From Holophagales bacterium (lineage in GTDB: Bacteria > Acidobacteriota > Thermoanaerobaculia > UBA5066), in contig JADJZB010000033.1 of assembly GCA_016719485.1 (NCBI GenBank), forward strand, positions 1 through 64,000: a stretch of DNA of 64,000 bases, given 5' to 3'. The translations under genes and the position numbers were made by a program. The notes beneath the pieces were generated by a model that saw nothing but the letters and a program-made list of their open reading frames with translations, ran no database searches and was not told the origin of the DNA. This document shows, piece after piece, positions 1-11,121 of this stretch. The first letter of the stretch is position 1. The number at the start of each line of letters is the position of its first letter.

Positions 1-574
1 CGACGTGGTGCGGATGGCGACGAGGCCGACGCAGAAGTTGATGGCGCCGACGAGGAGGCCGGGAAGGAGCCGAGAGAAGGAAGAGACAGAAGGCCGCCGG
101 GCTCATTAAGCCCGGAAGGACCAGGTAGACCGGGCCGGGGAGGACGCCGATGGGGACCGTGAAGAGGACGAGGCGGAAGGCGCTCTCGCCGAGCGCCTGC
201 GAGGAAGGGTCATGGCCCGGATGTCGACGGGCTTGGTAAGGCGTCATCACGAGCCGCCCCTCGCGGACCCGGCTCGCGATCTCGCGGTCGACCTCATTGA
301 AGTAGATGCTGCGCAGGGCCACCCGTCGTGACGTAAGTGAGCATCTGCGGGAAGGTGAAACCGCCGAGCGTAGCGCCGTCGCCCTTCTCGTGGAAGAGGG
401 CGCGCCAGATGTAGTACCAGACATTGGCGTTGAAGAAGTACGTCAGGATGCCGACGAAGTAAGCGCGCACGGTAGGCGGGAGGTTCAGGAACGACGCGTG
501 CGCGCGAAGGCGAGGTAGGGCCGCGCGAAGGCGAAGGCGGGCCGCGCGAAGGCGAGGGCGGTCGTCTCGGACAT
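1..574 (-). CDS. ABC-2 family permease (DUF990-like), 3' end outside window, frameshifted
   Basis: Membrane subunit of an ABC exporter, coded right after its ATPase. The start is the ATG at 572-574, 17 bp after the ATPase stop. The first frame reads a hydrophobic, Ala/Phe-rich start, then shifts near position 495. The next frame reads NLPPTVRAYFVGILTYFFNA and NVWYYIWRALFHEK, typical of the DUF990/COG3694-COG4587 permeases that accompany COG4586 ATPases. A further shift falls near 330, after GGFTFPQMLTYVTTG. The remaining peptide runs off the left edge, so the C-terminal membrane segments are missing. The transported substrate of this family is unknown. The multiple shifts match those in neighbouring essential genes and are more likely sequence errors than real decay. 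Confidence 0.6.
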
Positions 575-590
575 CTCTCTGTCCGCCGCC

Positions 591-1660
591 TCAGCCCCGG
601 CGGACGCCGCGATGGGCGACGACGCCGGGAGCGCCGCCCTCGGCCAGGAGCGTCCTCAGCGGGCTTGCGGAGTGCGGCGTTCTCGCGGTAGATGCGGGCG
701 ACGACCTCTTCGATGTCGGGCTCGCCGACTGCGAGGTCGAGGACGGGGAGGTCGCGGACGACCCCCCGGAGGACGTCGGCGGTGGAGACCTCGCGCTTGT
801 CGACGACGATCTGGTACCGGCCCTGCGAGACGCGCGCCGCGCGCCTCACAGGCCGACAGCGAGCTCGGCCGGAGTCGCCCGCGGGATCAGGTTCAAGTCG
901 AAGCGGATGCGCGCCTCGAGGAGGTGCCGGTCGCGCAGGCCTCGCAGGCTGCCGTCCCAGAGGACCTGCCCGTGGTCGATGGGGACGACGCGCTCCCACA
1001 GCTCCTCGATGTCGTCGAGGTCGTGCGTGGTGAGGATGACGGTCGTGGCGAGGCGCTTGTTCGCTTCCTTGAGGAACGATCGGACGTTGGCCTTGGCGAC
1101 GACGTCGAGGCCGATGGTCGGCTCGTCGAGGAAGAGGAGCGTCGGCTCGTGGAGGAGCGAGGCGGCGAGGTCGCAGCGCATCCGCTCGCCGAGGAGAGCT
1201 TGCGGACCGGCTGCGGGAGGAGGCGCCCGACGTCGAGAGGTCGTCGAAGACCTTCATCCTCCTGGCGTAGTCGGCCTCAGAACGCCGTAGATCTCGCGCA
1301 GGAGCCGGAAGCTCTCGACGACCGCGATGTCCCCAGAGCTGGGTCCGCTGGCCGAACGACGCCGATCGACTTCGTGTAGGCACGGCGGTCGCGCCGAGGA
1401 CGTAGCCGAGGGCGGAGACCTCGCCGGACGTCGGCGTCAGGATTCAGTGAGCATCTTGATGGTCGTCGACTTTCCCGCGCAGTTCGGGCCGATTTAGCCG
1501 ACCATCTCGCCGCGGTCGGTCGAAGGAGACGCGGTCGACGGCGGTGAGGTCGTCTCCGCGCGGAAGAGCCCCTTGAGCGCCTTAAGCGAAAGGCGGGCGA
1601 CTTCCGTGTGACCTCGAACGTCTTGACGAGGTCGCGGACGCGGACGGCGGGCTGGCTCAT
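591..1660 (-). CDS. ABC transporter ATP-binding protein, COG4586 type, frameshifted
   Basis: ATPase subunit of an uncharacterised ABC exporter partnered by the ABC-2 permease downstream. The start ATG (1658-1660) overlaps the rsmI stop as ATGA and gives MSQPAVRVRDLVKTFEV. Reading across several frames recovers the family signature: an ALKGLFR segment before the core, a Q-loop region VVFGQRTQLW, Walker B LLFLDEPTIGLDVVAK (frame 846-1181) and the H-loop TTHDL. The C-terminus GRYQIVVDKREVS...IEEVVARIYRE is also family-like. The Walker A region around 1440-1500 is scrambled by shifts. The frame breaks at least five times within 1.1 kb, so the coordinates bracket one original gene. It is almost certainly intact in the organism, but the sequence shown does not encode it continuously. 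Confidence 0.7.
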
Positions 1661-2427
1661 TCGCCGGTGGCGGAGTCGTCGTCGAGGGGCTCCCCGTCGG
1701 GACCGCCCTCCGGCAGCTCCGACGGGCCGGTGGGCACCGCTGCGGCGACGGCGCGGCGGCCACGGCGATCTCGCCCTTGATCCCGGGGCGCTTCGCGAGG
1801 ATCGCCGCAACTGCGGACGCGGTGCCGCGCAGGATCTCCTCGTGGAGCTTGGTCAGCTCGCGCCCGAGGCAGACCTGCGGATCGCCCCAGGCGCGGCCCA
1901 TCTCCTCGAGGGAGGCCACGATGCGGAAGGGGGACTCGAAAGAGATGCGGGTCTCATCGCGCGGCGAAGCGCGCGTACCAGCGGATCGCTCGCCGTGGCG
2001 CGGGGGCGGAAACCGAGAGGGAAAAAGGAATCGCGGGAAAGCCCGAGACGGAGAGGATCGCGGCGACGGCCGAGGGCCCCGCGATCGGCTCGACGCGGTA
2101 CCAGCTCCGGCGACGGCCCGCGGCGAGAGGCGTCCCGGGTCGGAGACGCCCGGCGTGCCGGCGTCGGAGACGAGCGCGAGCGTCTCGCCCGCCGCGAGGC
2201 GTTCGAGCATCTCGGGAATCCGGCGGAACTCGTTGTGCTCGTGGCAGGAGACCCGCGGCGTCGTGACGCCGTACCTGGCGAAGAGGTTGCCGGTGCGGCG
2301 GGTGTCTCCGCAGAGGACGAGGCTCGCGTCGCGCAGGGCCGCGAGAGCCCGGGGAGAGGTCTTCGAGGTTGCCGATGGGAGTGGCGACGACGAGGAGGCG
2401 CCCGGGGGCGCCAGCGGAGGAGGTCAC
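1657..2427 (-). CDS. rsmI: 16S rRNA (cytidine(1402)-2'-O)-methyltransferase RsmI, frameshifted
   Basis: SAM-dependent methyltransferase of the tetrapyrrole-methylase fold that 2'-O-methylates C1402 of 16S rRNA in the decoding site. The start is a GTG at 2425-2427, followed by RLLVVATPIGNLEDLS, the conserved RsmI N-terminus. Other frames give LALVSDAGTPGVSDPG (SAM-binding loop), RVEPIAGPSAVAAILSVSGF and ISFESPFRIVASLEEM, then CLGRELTKLHEE and KGEIAVAV, all in the order expected of RsmI. At least three frame changes are needed (near 2340, 2140 and 1960). The stop overlaps the ATG of the ABC ATPase gene (ATGA), suggesting coupling. The family assignment is firm; the exact protein cannot be read from this sequence. 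Confidence 0.85.
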
Positions 2428-2499
2428 TCCCGGATGCTACCAGCGGGAACCGATGGGCAAGGCCGCCGCGCGCCGGCCGGGCGTCGTACGATCGGGTCG

Positions 2500-3209
2500 A
2501 TGGGGATCTTCGCCGCCGCCCTTCTGCTCGCTCTCGTTTCGGGCGGGGCCGCCGCGGCAGAGAATCCTCCGCCGCCGACGACCGGGCCGGCGGTGACGCT
2601 CGACCGGATCGCGGCGGTCGTCGGCACGAGGTCGTCCTGGAGGGGGAGATCTCGCGGCTCGCGGCGATCGGGTTCCTGCCGCGGCGGGAAGGGGAGGCCG
2701 AGCTCGCCTACCGCGACCGGCTTCTGGACCTGCGGGTCGTCGAGCTGCTGCGCGAGAAGGAGCTGCGCCTCCTCACGGGCCTCGAGCCCGACCCGGCGGA
2801 GGTGAACGCGAAGCTCGACGTGGTGGCGGCCCGCTACGAGGCGGGGGCGGGCGAGCCGTTCGACCGCGTGCTGGAGAGGGCGCGAACGAGCCGCGACGAG
2901 GTGCGCGACTGGATCCGGCGCGGCATGGCCCTCGAGAGCTACGCCCGCGAGGCTCCTGCCGACGGTGAAGGTGACGGACGAGGGATGCGGGCCTTCTACG
3001 ACGGGCCGTTCCGGACGGAGGCCGCCGCGCAGGGCGTGGAGACGCTCCCTCCGTTCGCCGAGGTGCAGGACCAGGTCCGCGAGCTCCAGCGCGAACGCCT
3101 CCTCAACGAGGAGGTGGAGAAGTGGACGGAGGGGCTCCGCGCGAAGACGCGGGTCCTCGTCTACCGCCGTCCGCCGATCGACTCCTCGGCGGGCAGCGCG
3201 AGCCGGTAG
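2500..3209 (+). CDS. SurA N-terminal-like periplasmic protein, frameshifted
   Basis: Probable periplasmic folding factor. The ATG at 2500 opens a clear signal peptide (MGIFAAALLLALVSGGAAAA) followed by VTLDRIAAVVGT, the SurA/PpiC-type N-terminal helix that usually continues VILxxEI. A frameshift near 2620 leads to VVLEGEISRLAAIGFLPRR and a charged helical region with RLLDLRVVELLREKE. Two more shifts near 2955 and 2985 are needed to read KVTDEGMRAFYDGPF. The C-terminus EVQDQVRELQRERLLNEEVE ends in a short KTRVLVYRRP tail. No parvulin PPIase domain lies between the two helical parts, so this is a rotamase-less SurA-like chaperone of roughly 235 aa. It is divergent from rsmI and converges on the transglycosylase gene, overlapping its 3' end by 49 bp. 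Confidence 0.6.
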
Positions 3210-5591
3210 GCCCGGCGGTTCGCCAGGACGCGCCGCACGTAGGTGCGTGTCTCGGTGTAGCTGATCGCCGCCAGGAGCGCCTCGGCCGGCCGGTCGCTCC
3301 CGCCGCTCCAGAGGACGGTCTGGCCGGCGCCGGCGTTGTAGCCAGAGGCGGCGAGAGCGGCATCGTTGCCGAAGCGGTCGAGAAGCGAGCGGAGCGTCTG
3401 CGCCCCGAGGCGGATCGAACGCGCCGGGTCGTAGAGCTCGGCGTAGGCGGGGGGCTCCTCGTTCAGCTCGCGCGCCGCCTCGCCCGCGGCGGGGAGAGTG
3501 AGCTGCATGAGGCCGCGCGCGGCCGCGGGAGAGGCCGCCTCGCGGTCGAACCGGCTCTCCTGGCGCATGACGGCGTAGAGGAGATCCCTCGGGACGCCCA
3601 GCTCGGCCGCCGTCTGCGCGACCAGACGGTCGAAGGGGCGGGGGGCGAGGCCGCGGCGGACGGTGCGCGGGGCGAGGTCGAGAGAAAGTCGCGCAGGACT
3701 TTTCGGGAGAGGGCGTCGGCGGCCTCGAGCGCCGCGGGGCCCGCGTCGGCGTCCTCGGCGAGACGCGCGGCGACGAGGCAGCCGAGGAGGGTGTCGAGCC
3801 GGCGCGCGTCGCGGACGATCGGCTCGGCGTCCTGGGCGAGGCCGAGCTGGAGCCGGCAGGCGGCGGCGTCGCCGCAGAGGTCTGGAAGAGTCTCGTCCGG
3901 GGAGCTCGGGGGCGAGGAGGATCTCCGCGTAGCCAGGAAGGCGCGAGTAGGCGAGCCTGAGGGACGCGAGGGCGGCGGCGTCGCCGAGCATCGCCGCGGG
4001 GAGGAGGCGCTCGCGGGCCGCGCGGGAGTTCCCCGACGAGAGGAGCTTCTCGCCCTCGCTGCGCGAGGATTTCACGAACTTCTCGCGGACGCCGGCGGGG
4101 AGCGTGGCGATGCGGGCGGCGGCCTGCTCGGCGGCGAAAGAGCCCGGGACCGACGCGAGGACCGACGCCCAGCTGGCGAGCGCGGCCTCGGGGAGCCGCC
4201 GCGTGTGAGCGACGAGGCCCCTCCAGAAGGCGATCTCCGAAGCCCAGGGCTCCTCGAGGCGGCGCGCCTTCGCGAGCGCCTCGACCGGCGCCAGGGCCCG
4301 GGCGGCCCCTGCGCCGTCGCCGGCCTGCGCGCGCCTCTCGACGAGGAGGAGGAGCGCTTCGATACGGCCGGCCTCCGCCGCGATCTTCGGCCGGAGAAGG
4401 AGCTCCTCGGCGCGGTCGAGCTGGCCGCGCCGGATCTCGAGGCGCGCCCGCTGGAGAACGGCGAGGCCGGCGGGCCCGGCCAGGCCGAGCTCGACGCGGC
4501 GGAACTCGGCGACGGCGCCGTCCAGGTCCCCGAGCTTCTCCTTCATTGCACCGAGGTTGAATCGGACGCGGCCGGCGAAGGAGGCCGTCCGTAGCCGTCG
4601 TCCTTCTTGTCGCGCGGGGCGCAGAACGTCTTCGGCAGCGCGGCGAGGAGCGTCTCGTGCCCCTTTGCGGCCTCGGCGAATCGGCCGCGGGAGCCGCGCA
4701 GGCGGGCGAGCTCGAAGCGGGCGGTCGCGGTCTCGGCGGCGTCGCGACCGGCGAGGGCGCGCCGCTCGCGCTCGGCAGCGAGCCGCTCGGCGAGCTCGAG
4801 GTCGCGCTGGGAGCGCGCCGTGTCGACGAGGAGGCGCAGGACGGCGTCGGGAAGGTCCTTCGGCTCCCTTCCCTTGAGCTCCCGGGCGAGAAGCGTCGCC
4901 GCGGCGTCGTCGCGCCGACCTTCGGCGAGGAGGGAGAGGCGCAGCGCCGTGGCCTCCGCGGCGGCCCCTTCGCGCTCGAGCCCTTCGGCCCGGAGCGCCT
5001 GGAGACGGCGCCGCTCGCGGGCCGGCGTCTGCGGCTGCGCGGCCACGAGTCGCGAAAGGGCGACCGGGTCGAAGCGGGTCTCGAGGGCGTCGAGGGCGGT
5101 GCGCAGGGCGCGTCGGGCGACGGCCCCCTCCTTTCGTTGGAGAAGCGGGAAGAGGAGCTCGAGGGCGCCGAGGCCGTCTCCTTCTGGAAACGGAATCGCG
5201 CGGCGGCGAGGCGCGCCGGGACGTCGAAGAGGTCGCCCGTCGCCACGTAGCGCTCGAACCTCACGAGCGCCTCGTCGAGGCGGCCGAGGCCCGCGAGGGC
5301 GCGCGCCGCGAGGAAGTCGAAGCGGCCGTCGGCGTAGCGCGCGGGGGCGAGGCGGTAGAGCTGTCCGAGGTGGGCGAGGACGTCTGGCCAGTCTTCGGCG
5401 CGGGCCGCCTCGGCGGCGTCGCGCTCGAGGGACCGGAGCACCTCGGCCGTGACGCGCGGCGCGGGGGCTGGCGCCGGCGCCGGTGTGGAGGCGGCGGGGC
5501 GGGCAACGGCCGCGGACGTCTGCGCGGCCGCCGGCGCGAGCGCGAGGAGCGCGGCGGCGGCGAGCGCCGCGCACGAAACCCCGCGCCGCAT
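3161..5591 (-). CDS. Soluble lytic murein transglycosylase, Slt family, frameshifted
   Basis: Periplasmic enzyme that cleaves peptidoglycan glycan strands to 1,6-anhydro-MurNAc products. The ATG at 5589-5591 gives MRRGVSCAALAAAALLALAP, a signal peptide, then a Pro/Ala-rich linker. A long alpha-helical superhelix (TPR-like, about residues 50-620) follows, and then the catalytic SLT domain. The last shows LLYAVMRQESRFDREA with the catalytic Glu, then ARGLMQLTLPAA, ASGYNAGAGQTV and YTETRTYVRRVL, all hallmark motifs. The reading frame changes near 5190, 4585, 3910 and 3690; the last two compensate each other. Expected length is about 810 aa, normal for the family. It lies 5 bp downstream of murA on the same strand, so synthesis and turnover of the wall may share a transcript. 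Confidence 0.85.
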
Positions 5592-5596
5592 GCCGC

Positions 5597-6882
<1,286 letters not shown>

Positions 6883-6937
6883 AGCGGGCGGAGTTTAGTA
6901 CGGGGTCGGCGACGGAACGGGGTCCGTCGGCGCCCTG

Positions 6938-7801
6938 CTATCGCCGCCGGGCGACGACCGTACGCGGGATCCCGGCCGGGTCGAGGCGGACGTCCTCGAG
7001 CGAGAAGAGGGGCGACGCCTCGACGAGTCCGCTCACCTCGCTGGCCTGCCCGTAGCCGATCTCGAAGAGGAACGGCGCTCCGGGCCGGAGCCTCTCGGGG
7101 AGCTCCCGGAGGAGGACGCGGACGGCGTCGAGGCCGTCGTCGCCGCCGAAGAGGGCGAGATGCGGCTCGTGGTCGGAGACGGTCCTGTCGATGTGCGGCG
7201 CGTCGAGGCGCGGGACGTAGGGGGGGTTCGCGACGGCGAGGTCGAAGAGGGGCTGCGGCGCCAGGCCCGAGAGCCAGTCGGAGGCGACGAAGGAGACGCG
7301 CCGGGAGACGCCGTGGAGGCGGGCGTTCGTCCGCGCGAGCGCGAGCGCGGCCTCGGAGCGGTCGACGGCGACGACGTGCGCTTCGGGCCTCTCGAGGGCG
7401 AGGGAGACCGCGAGGATGCCGCTCCCGGTGCCGGCGTCGAGGATCGCACGGGCCGCGGGCGCGGCGGCGCGGGCCATCTCGACGATGGCCTCGGTCTCGC
7501 CGCGGGGAATGAGGGCGCGCGGGTCGACGCGGAACGTGCGTCCGAGAAACTCCCACTCGCCCAGGAGGTACTGGAGCGGCTCTCCCGAGGCGCGGCGCGT
7601 GGCGAGGGCGAGGAAGCGCGCCGCGTCCCCGGCGTCCGCCTCCTCGCGCCGCCGGGCGTGGAACCAGGCCCGGGGCCGCCCCGCCGCGAAGGCGAGGAGC
7701 TCCTCGGCCTCGTAGGGCGCGAACGAGGGGGAGGAAAGAAGGGAACGCCCTTCGGCGAGGAGGTCGGCCCAGGTCGGCACGCGCGGATCTTGCCATCGCA
7801 T
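6938..7801 (-). CDS. prmC: Peptide chain release factor N5-glutamine methyltransferase PrmC
   Basis: SAM-dependent methyltransferase (HemK family) that methylates the glutamine of the GGQ motif in release factors RF1 and RF2. The 287-aa product has the N-terminal five-helix domain (about 1-75), then GEPLQYLLGEWEFLGRTFRV and IPRGETE. The SAM-binding DAGTGSGILAVSLAL and the catalytic NPPYVPRL complete the set. ATG 7801 is preferred because upstream in-frame codons add only a short unconserved stretch and crowd the divergent M20 gene. The frame is intact, unlike its neighbours. murA follows 55 bp downstream, the order common in bacteria, but the usual upstream partner prfA sits 12 kb away at 19.8-20.9 kb. 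Confidence 0.93.
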   Translation of the reverse strand: MRWQDPRVPTWADLLAEGRSLLSSPSFAPYEAEELLAFAAGRPRAWFHARRREEADAGDAARFLALATRRASGEPLQYLLGEWEFLGRTFRVDPRALIPRGETEAIVEMARAAAPAARAILDAGTGSGILAVSLALERPEAHVVAVDRSEAALALARTNARLHGVSRRVSFVASDWLSGLAPQPLFDLAVANPPYVPRLDAPHIDRTVSDHEPHLALFGGDDGLDAVRVLLRELPERLRPGAPFLFEIGYGQASEVSGLVEASPLFSLEDVRLDPAGIPRTVVARRR

Positions 7802-7812
7802 AAGCTTCGGGC

Positions 7813-9223
7813 GTGTCGCGCTCCCGAGCACTGCTCCTCCTCTCCGGTCTCGGCCTGATCGCCGCGGGAGGTCCGGCGGCGGCGGGCGCGTTTCCCCCGG
7901 CCGTCGAGAGGCTCCGCGCCTACCTGCGCCTCGACACGACGAACCCGCCCGGCAACGAGATCCGTGGGGCGCTCTACCTGAAGGAGCTCCTCGCGAAAGG
8001 CGGCGTCGCGTCGGAGATCTTCGAGCCGGAGCCCGGCCGGGCGAACCTGTACGCGAGGCTGCGCGGGACGGGCAGCGCTCCGGGGCTGGTGCTGCACCAT
8101 CACATCGACGTGGTGCCGGCGAGCGCCGCGGGCTGGCTGCGCCCGCCGTTCGCGGCGGCCGTCTTCAACGACAACTCTCCTCCACGGCCGTGGCGTCCTC
8201 GACACGAAGGGGCTGGGCATCGCCCACCTCGAGGCGTTCCTGGCGCTGAAGCGCTCGGGAAAGGCCCTCTCGCGGGACGTCGTCTTCCTCGCGACGGCGG
8301 ACGAGGAGCGGGGCGGGCGGCTCGGAGTCTCCGCGGTGTACGAGAAGCGGCCCGCCTGGCTCGCCGGCGTCGGGGAGGTCCTCGGCGAGGGGGGGGACGT
8401 CGAGACGATCGTCGACAAGGCCCGGTGGTTCGGCATCGAGGTGCAGCAGAAGGGGGCGCTCTGGCTGCGTCTCGAAGCGAGTGGGGCGGGCGGGCACGCG
8501 GCGTCCGCGGACGAGTCGGGTCCGGCCGTGCGCGTGGCCCGGGCCGCCGCGCGCCTCGCCGCGATGACGAGGCCGGTGCGCCTCGAGCCGGTCCTCGAGC
8601 GGCAGCTCGCCGCGCTCGCGCGCGTGCGCCTGACCGACCAGGCCGCGGCGCTGCGCCGCATCGCCGCCGACGTGGCGCGCGATCCCGAGGGCGTGCGTCG
8701 GCGGGTCACTCCGTGGCAGAGGCTCCTCCTCTCCGACACCGTGTCGGTGACCCGCCTCGGCACGGACAGCGACGCGGTGAACGCCCATCCGCAGAAGGCC
8801 TGGGCCGAGGTGGACGTGCGCCTGCTCCCCTCGACGAGCCCGGAGGCGTTCCTGGCCGACGCGGTGAAGGTGATCGACGACCCGGGCGTGAAGGTGACGA
8901 CGCTCCTCTCGGCCAGGGGCGAGGCCGCGTCGCCGGAGACGGGGCTCTACACGGTGCTGCGCAGCGTGCTGGTGAGCCGCTTCCCGGGCGCCGTCGTCGC
9001 TCCCGTCCTCGGTCCCGGGCTTTCGGAGAACCGGGTCTTCCGCTCCCGCGGGATCCAGGCATACGGGGCGCTTCCGTTTCGCGTGAACTACTACGACGCG
9101 GCGGGAATCCACGGCGTGAACGAGAGGATGCGCGTCGACTGGTTCGCCGAGGGGGTCGAGACGGTGACGCGGATCGTCCGCGAGGCGGCCGCGAGCCCCG
9201 CCCGGGGCGTTCCGCCCCGCTGA
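7813..9223 (+). CDS. Secreted M20 family metallopeptidase, frameshifted
   Basis: Zinc-dependent exopeptidase/amidohydrolase of the M20 (ArgE/DapE/CPG2) clan. A GTG at 7813 gives a signal peptide (RALLLLSGLGLIAAGGPAAA). The catalytic domain then shows LDTTNPPGNE and the metal ligand block LVLHHHIDVVPA, where the usual GHxDVVP has His in place of Gly. A frameshift near 8175 joins this to LHGRGVLDTKGLGIAH (bridging Asp) and FLATADEERGG (catalytic Glu pair). Then come a dimerisation domain with GGHAASA, and the terminal ligand region near AGIHGVNERM. About 470 aa. Export and long-chain-type M20 features suggest periplasmic peptide or acylamino acid hydrolysis; the substrate cannot be told. It is divergent from prmC by 11 bp. 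Confidence 0.8.
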
Positions 9224-9266
9224 ACCCGTCGCGGCGGGGGCCTCTCGCCCGGCGGGACAGGCCGCG

Positions 9267-9692
9267 TCAGAAGCTCATGCGGTAGAGCATGAGGTAGATG
9301 ACGACACCGGTGACGGAGACGTAGAGCCAGATGGGGAGGGTGACGCGGGCCAGCCGGCGGTGGCTCTCGAACCGCTCCCTGCGCGCGAGGACGAGCGTGC
9401 CGACCGCCAGGAACGGAACGGCGGCGGCGAGGACCGTGTGCGTCAGGAGGATCGAGAGATAGACCGTCCGGACGGCGCCCGTCCCCTGGAAGCGAACGCT
9501 CCCGACCGCGGCGTGGTAGACGAGGTAGGAGACGAGGAAGAGGACCGAGCAGGCGAAGGCCGCGGTCATGGCGCGCCGGTGGGCCTCGCGCCTGCCGGAG
9601 CGGATCAGGAAGAAGCCCGCGAGCAGGAGCGTCGCAGCCGTGCCGTTCAGGATGGCGTTGACGGTCGGGAGGTCGGTGAAGCTCACCGTCAT
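9267..9692 (-). CDS. DUF420 membrane protein (CtaM-like)
   Basis: A 141-aa integral membrane protein with four predicted helices, matching DUF420: N-terminal LPTVNAILNGTAATLLLAG, the HRRAMTAAF loop, a third helix starting YLSILLTHTVLAA with its conserved His, and a last helix ending YLMLYRMSF. DUF420 proteins (YozB/CtaM in Firmicutes) are known to be needed for maturation or activity of haem-copper oxidases. Its stop-proximal place in the operon behind SCO1, with an ATGA overlap, supports the same role. The start ATG is at 9690-9692. It is the last gene of the haem A / SCO1 operon; the convergent M20 gene ends 43 bp away. Confidence 0.85.
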   Translation of the reverse strand: MTVSFTDLPTVNAILNGTAATLLLAGFFLIRSGRREAHRRAMTAAFACSVLFLVSYLVYHAAVGSVRFQGTGAVRTVYLSILLTHTVLAAAVPFLAVGTLVLARRERFESHRRLARVTLPIWLYVSVTGVVIYLMLYRMSF

Positions 9693-10327
9693 TCCGGCAG
9701 CGCCGCCGCGAGGGCGCGGGCGTCCTTCTCGAGCTGGTCGACCGGGGGCTGCTCCATGCCGTCGTAGTAGCCGCGGATCGTCCCCTCGCCGTCGACGAGG
9801 ACGAAGCGCGTGGAGTGGAGGATCGGCTCGACGCTGTCGGCGACGCCGTCCTCGATGGCGAGCTTGAAGCCGTCCTTGATGAGGGCGCGGATGCCGGGCC
9901 TGTCGCCGTGGAGGAAGGTCCAGCGTGCGGGGTCGGCGCCGAGCTTGCGTCCGTACTCGGCGAGGATCTCGGGAGTGTCGTACTCGGGGTCGACGCCGAA
10001 GGAGACGAAGCGGATTGCGGGCACCGCGGCCGTCCGCTCGGCGAGCGCGGCCATTCGCGAGGAGAGGATCGGGCAGCTGCCGCCGCACCGCGTGAAGATG
10101 AAGTCGGCGATCCAGACCTTTCCTGCGAGGTCGGCGCGCGTCACCGTCTTGCCCTGCTCGGAGACGAGAGTGAACTCGGGCGCCGCGCCGAGGCGGGGAA
10201 GGTCGGGGCCGCCCGAGGGGCGGCTCATCACGAGCCAGAGGCCCGCCGCGACCACGGCGAGGAGAAGGACGACGAGGACGGTGGCGACGGCGGGGGAGAC
10301 CCGCCCAGCGGCGGCATCGGACTTCAC
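9689..10327 (-). CDS. SCO1/SenC family copper chaperone
   Basis: Membrane-anchored thioredoxin-fold protein that delivers copper to, or reduces, the CuA centre of cytochrome c oxidase. The 212-aa product from GTG 10327 has a single N-terminal membrane anchor (VATVLVVLLLAVVAAGLWLV). The soluble domain shows FIFTRCGGSCPILSSRM, the CxxxC copper-binding motif, and the distal ligand His in ILHSTRFVLVD. The start overlaps the stop of the ABC permease as GTGA, and the end overlaps DUF420 as ATGA. These overlaps imply coordinated production with the haem A synthesis genes upstream. Confidence 0.93.
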   Translation of the reverse strand: MKSDAAAGRVSPAVATVLVVLLLAVVAAGLWLVMSRPSGGPDLPRLGAAPEFTLVSEQGKTVTRADLAGKVWIADFIFTRCGGSCPILSSRMAALAERTAAVPAIRFVSFGVDPEYDTPEILAEYGRKLGADPARWTFLHGDRPGIRALIKDGFKLAIEDGVADSVEPILHSTRFVLVDGEGTIRGYYDGMEQPPVDQLEKDARALAAALPE

Positions 10328-11121
10328 GGCTTCTTCCTCCGGGTGCGGAGCGCGGCGCGGTCGGGACCGGCAGGATACCGGTTGATGACGGCGGCGGCGA
10401 CGAGGACGGCGCCGAGGGCGAAGGCGAACGTGACGGCGACGGAGAGGCCGGACGACGGGAGGCCGGACGCCCCGGGGTCGAGGGCGTGGCGGAGGGCGGC
10501 GACGCCGTAGGTGAGGGGATTGACGGCCATCGCGGCCCGCAGCCAGGTGGGAGCCCCCTCGGCGGGGAAGAACGAGCCCGACAGGAACCACATCGGGATC
10601 AGGAAGAGATTCATGATCGCGTGGAAGCCCTGGGTCGACTCGAGCATCCAGGCGATGGCGAGGCCGAGGCCCGTGAGCGCGAGCGCCACGAACGCGAGGA
10701 CGAGAAGGGCCGGAACGAGCGCCGCCACCGACGGCGTGTATCCGAGGACGGGCGCCAGGAGGAGAAGCACGCCTCCCTGCGCGAGGGCGAGGAGCGTGCC
10801 GCCCGCGATCTTCCCGGCCGCGACGGCGAGCGGGGAGACCGGCGAGACGACGACGGCCTGCAGGAACCCCTCGCGCCGGTCCTCGATGACGGAGATCGTC
10901 GAGAAGATCGCCGCGAAGAGGACGACGAGGACGACGGTGCCGGGAAAGAAGTACGCGACGTAGCTCGCGCCGCCCCCGCCCGGGACGCGGAACGAGGAGC
11001 CGAAGCCGGCGCCGAGGAGGAGCCAGGCCACGAGCGGCGGCGCGAAGGCCCCGACGATGCGGCTCGGCTGGCGGAGGAAGCGGACGACCTCTCGCCAGGC
11101 CAGTGCGCGTGCGGCCCTCAC
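10324..11121 (-). CDS. ABC-2 type transporter permease
   Basis: A 265-aa integral membrane protein of the ABC-2 exporter family with about six predicted helices. It starts REVVRFLRQPSRIVGAF and has the amphipathic FSTISVIEDRREGFLQAVV coupling segment and the conserved NLFLIPMWFLSGSFFP motif near the fifth helix. It overlaps its ATPase partner (11118-12107) by 4 bp. Position inside an oxidase maturation operon suggests a role like NosFY or Ccm-type exporters in cofactor or copper-site assembly rather than drug efflux; this is inferred from context only. Confidence 0.88.
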   Translation of the reverse strand: MRAARALAWREVVRFLRQPSRIVGAFAPPLVAWLLLGAGFGSSFRVPGGGGASYVAYFFPGTVVLVVLFAAIFSTISVIEDRREGFLQAVVVSPVSPLAVAAGKIAGGTLLALAQGGVLLLLAPVLGYTPSVAALVPALLVLAFVALALTGLGLAIAWMLESTQGFHAIMNLFLIPMWFLSGSFFPAEGAPTWLRAAMAVNPLTYGVAALRHALDPGASGLPSSGLSVAVTFAFALGAVLVAAAVINRYPAGPDRAALRTRRKKP

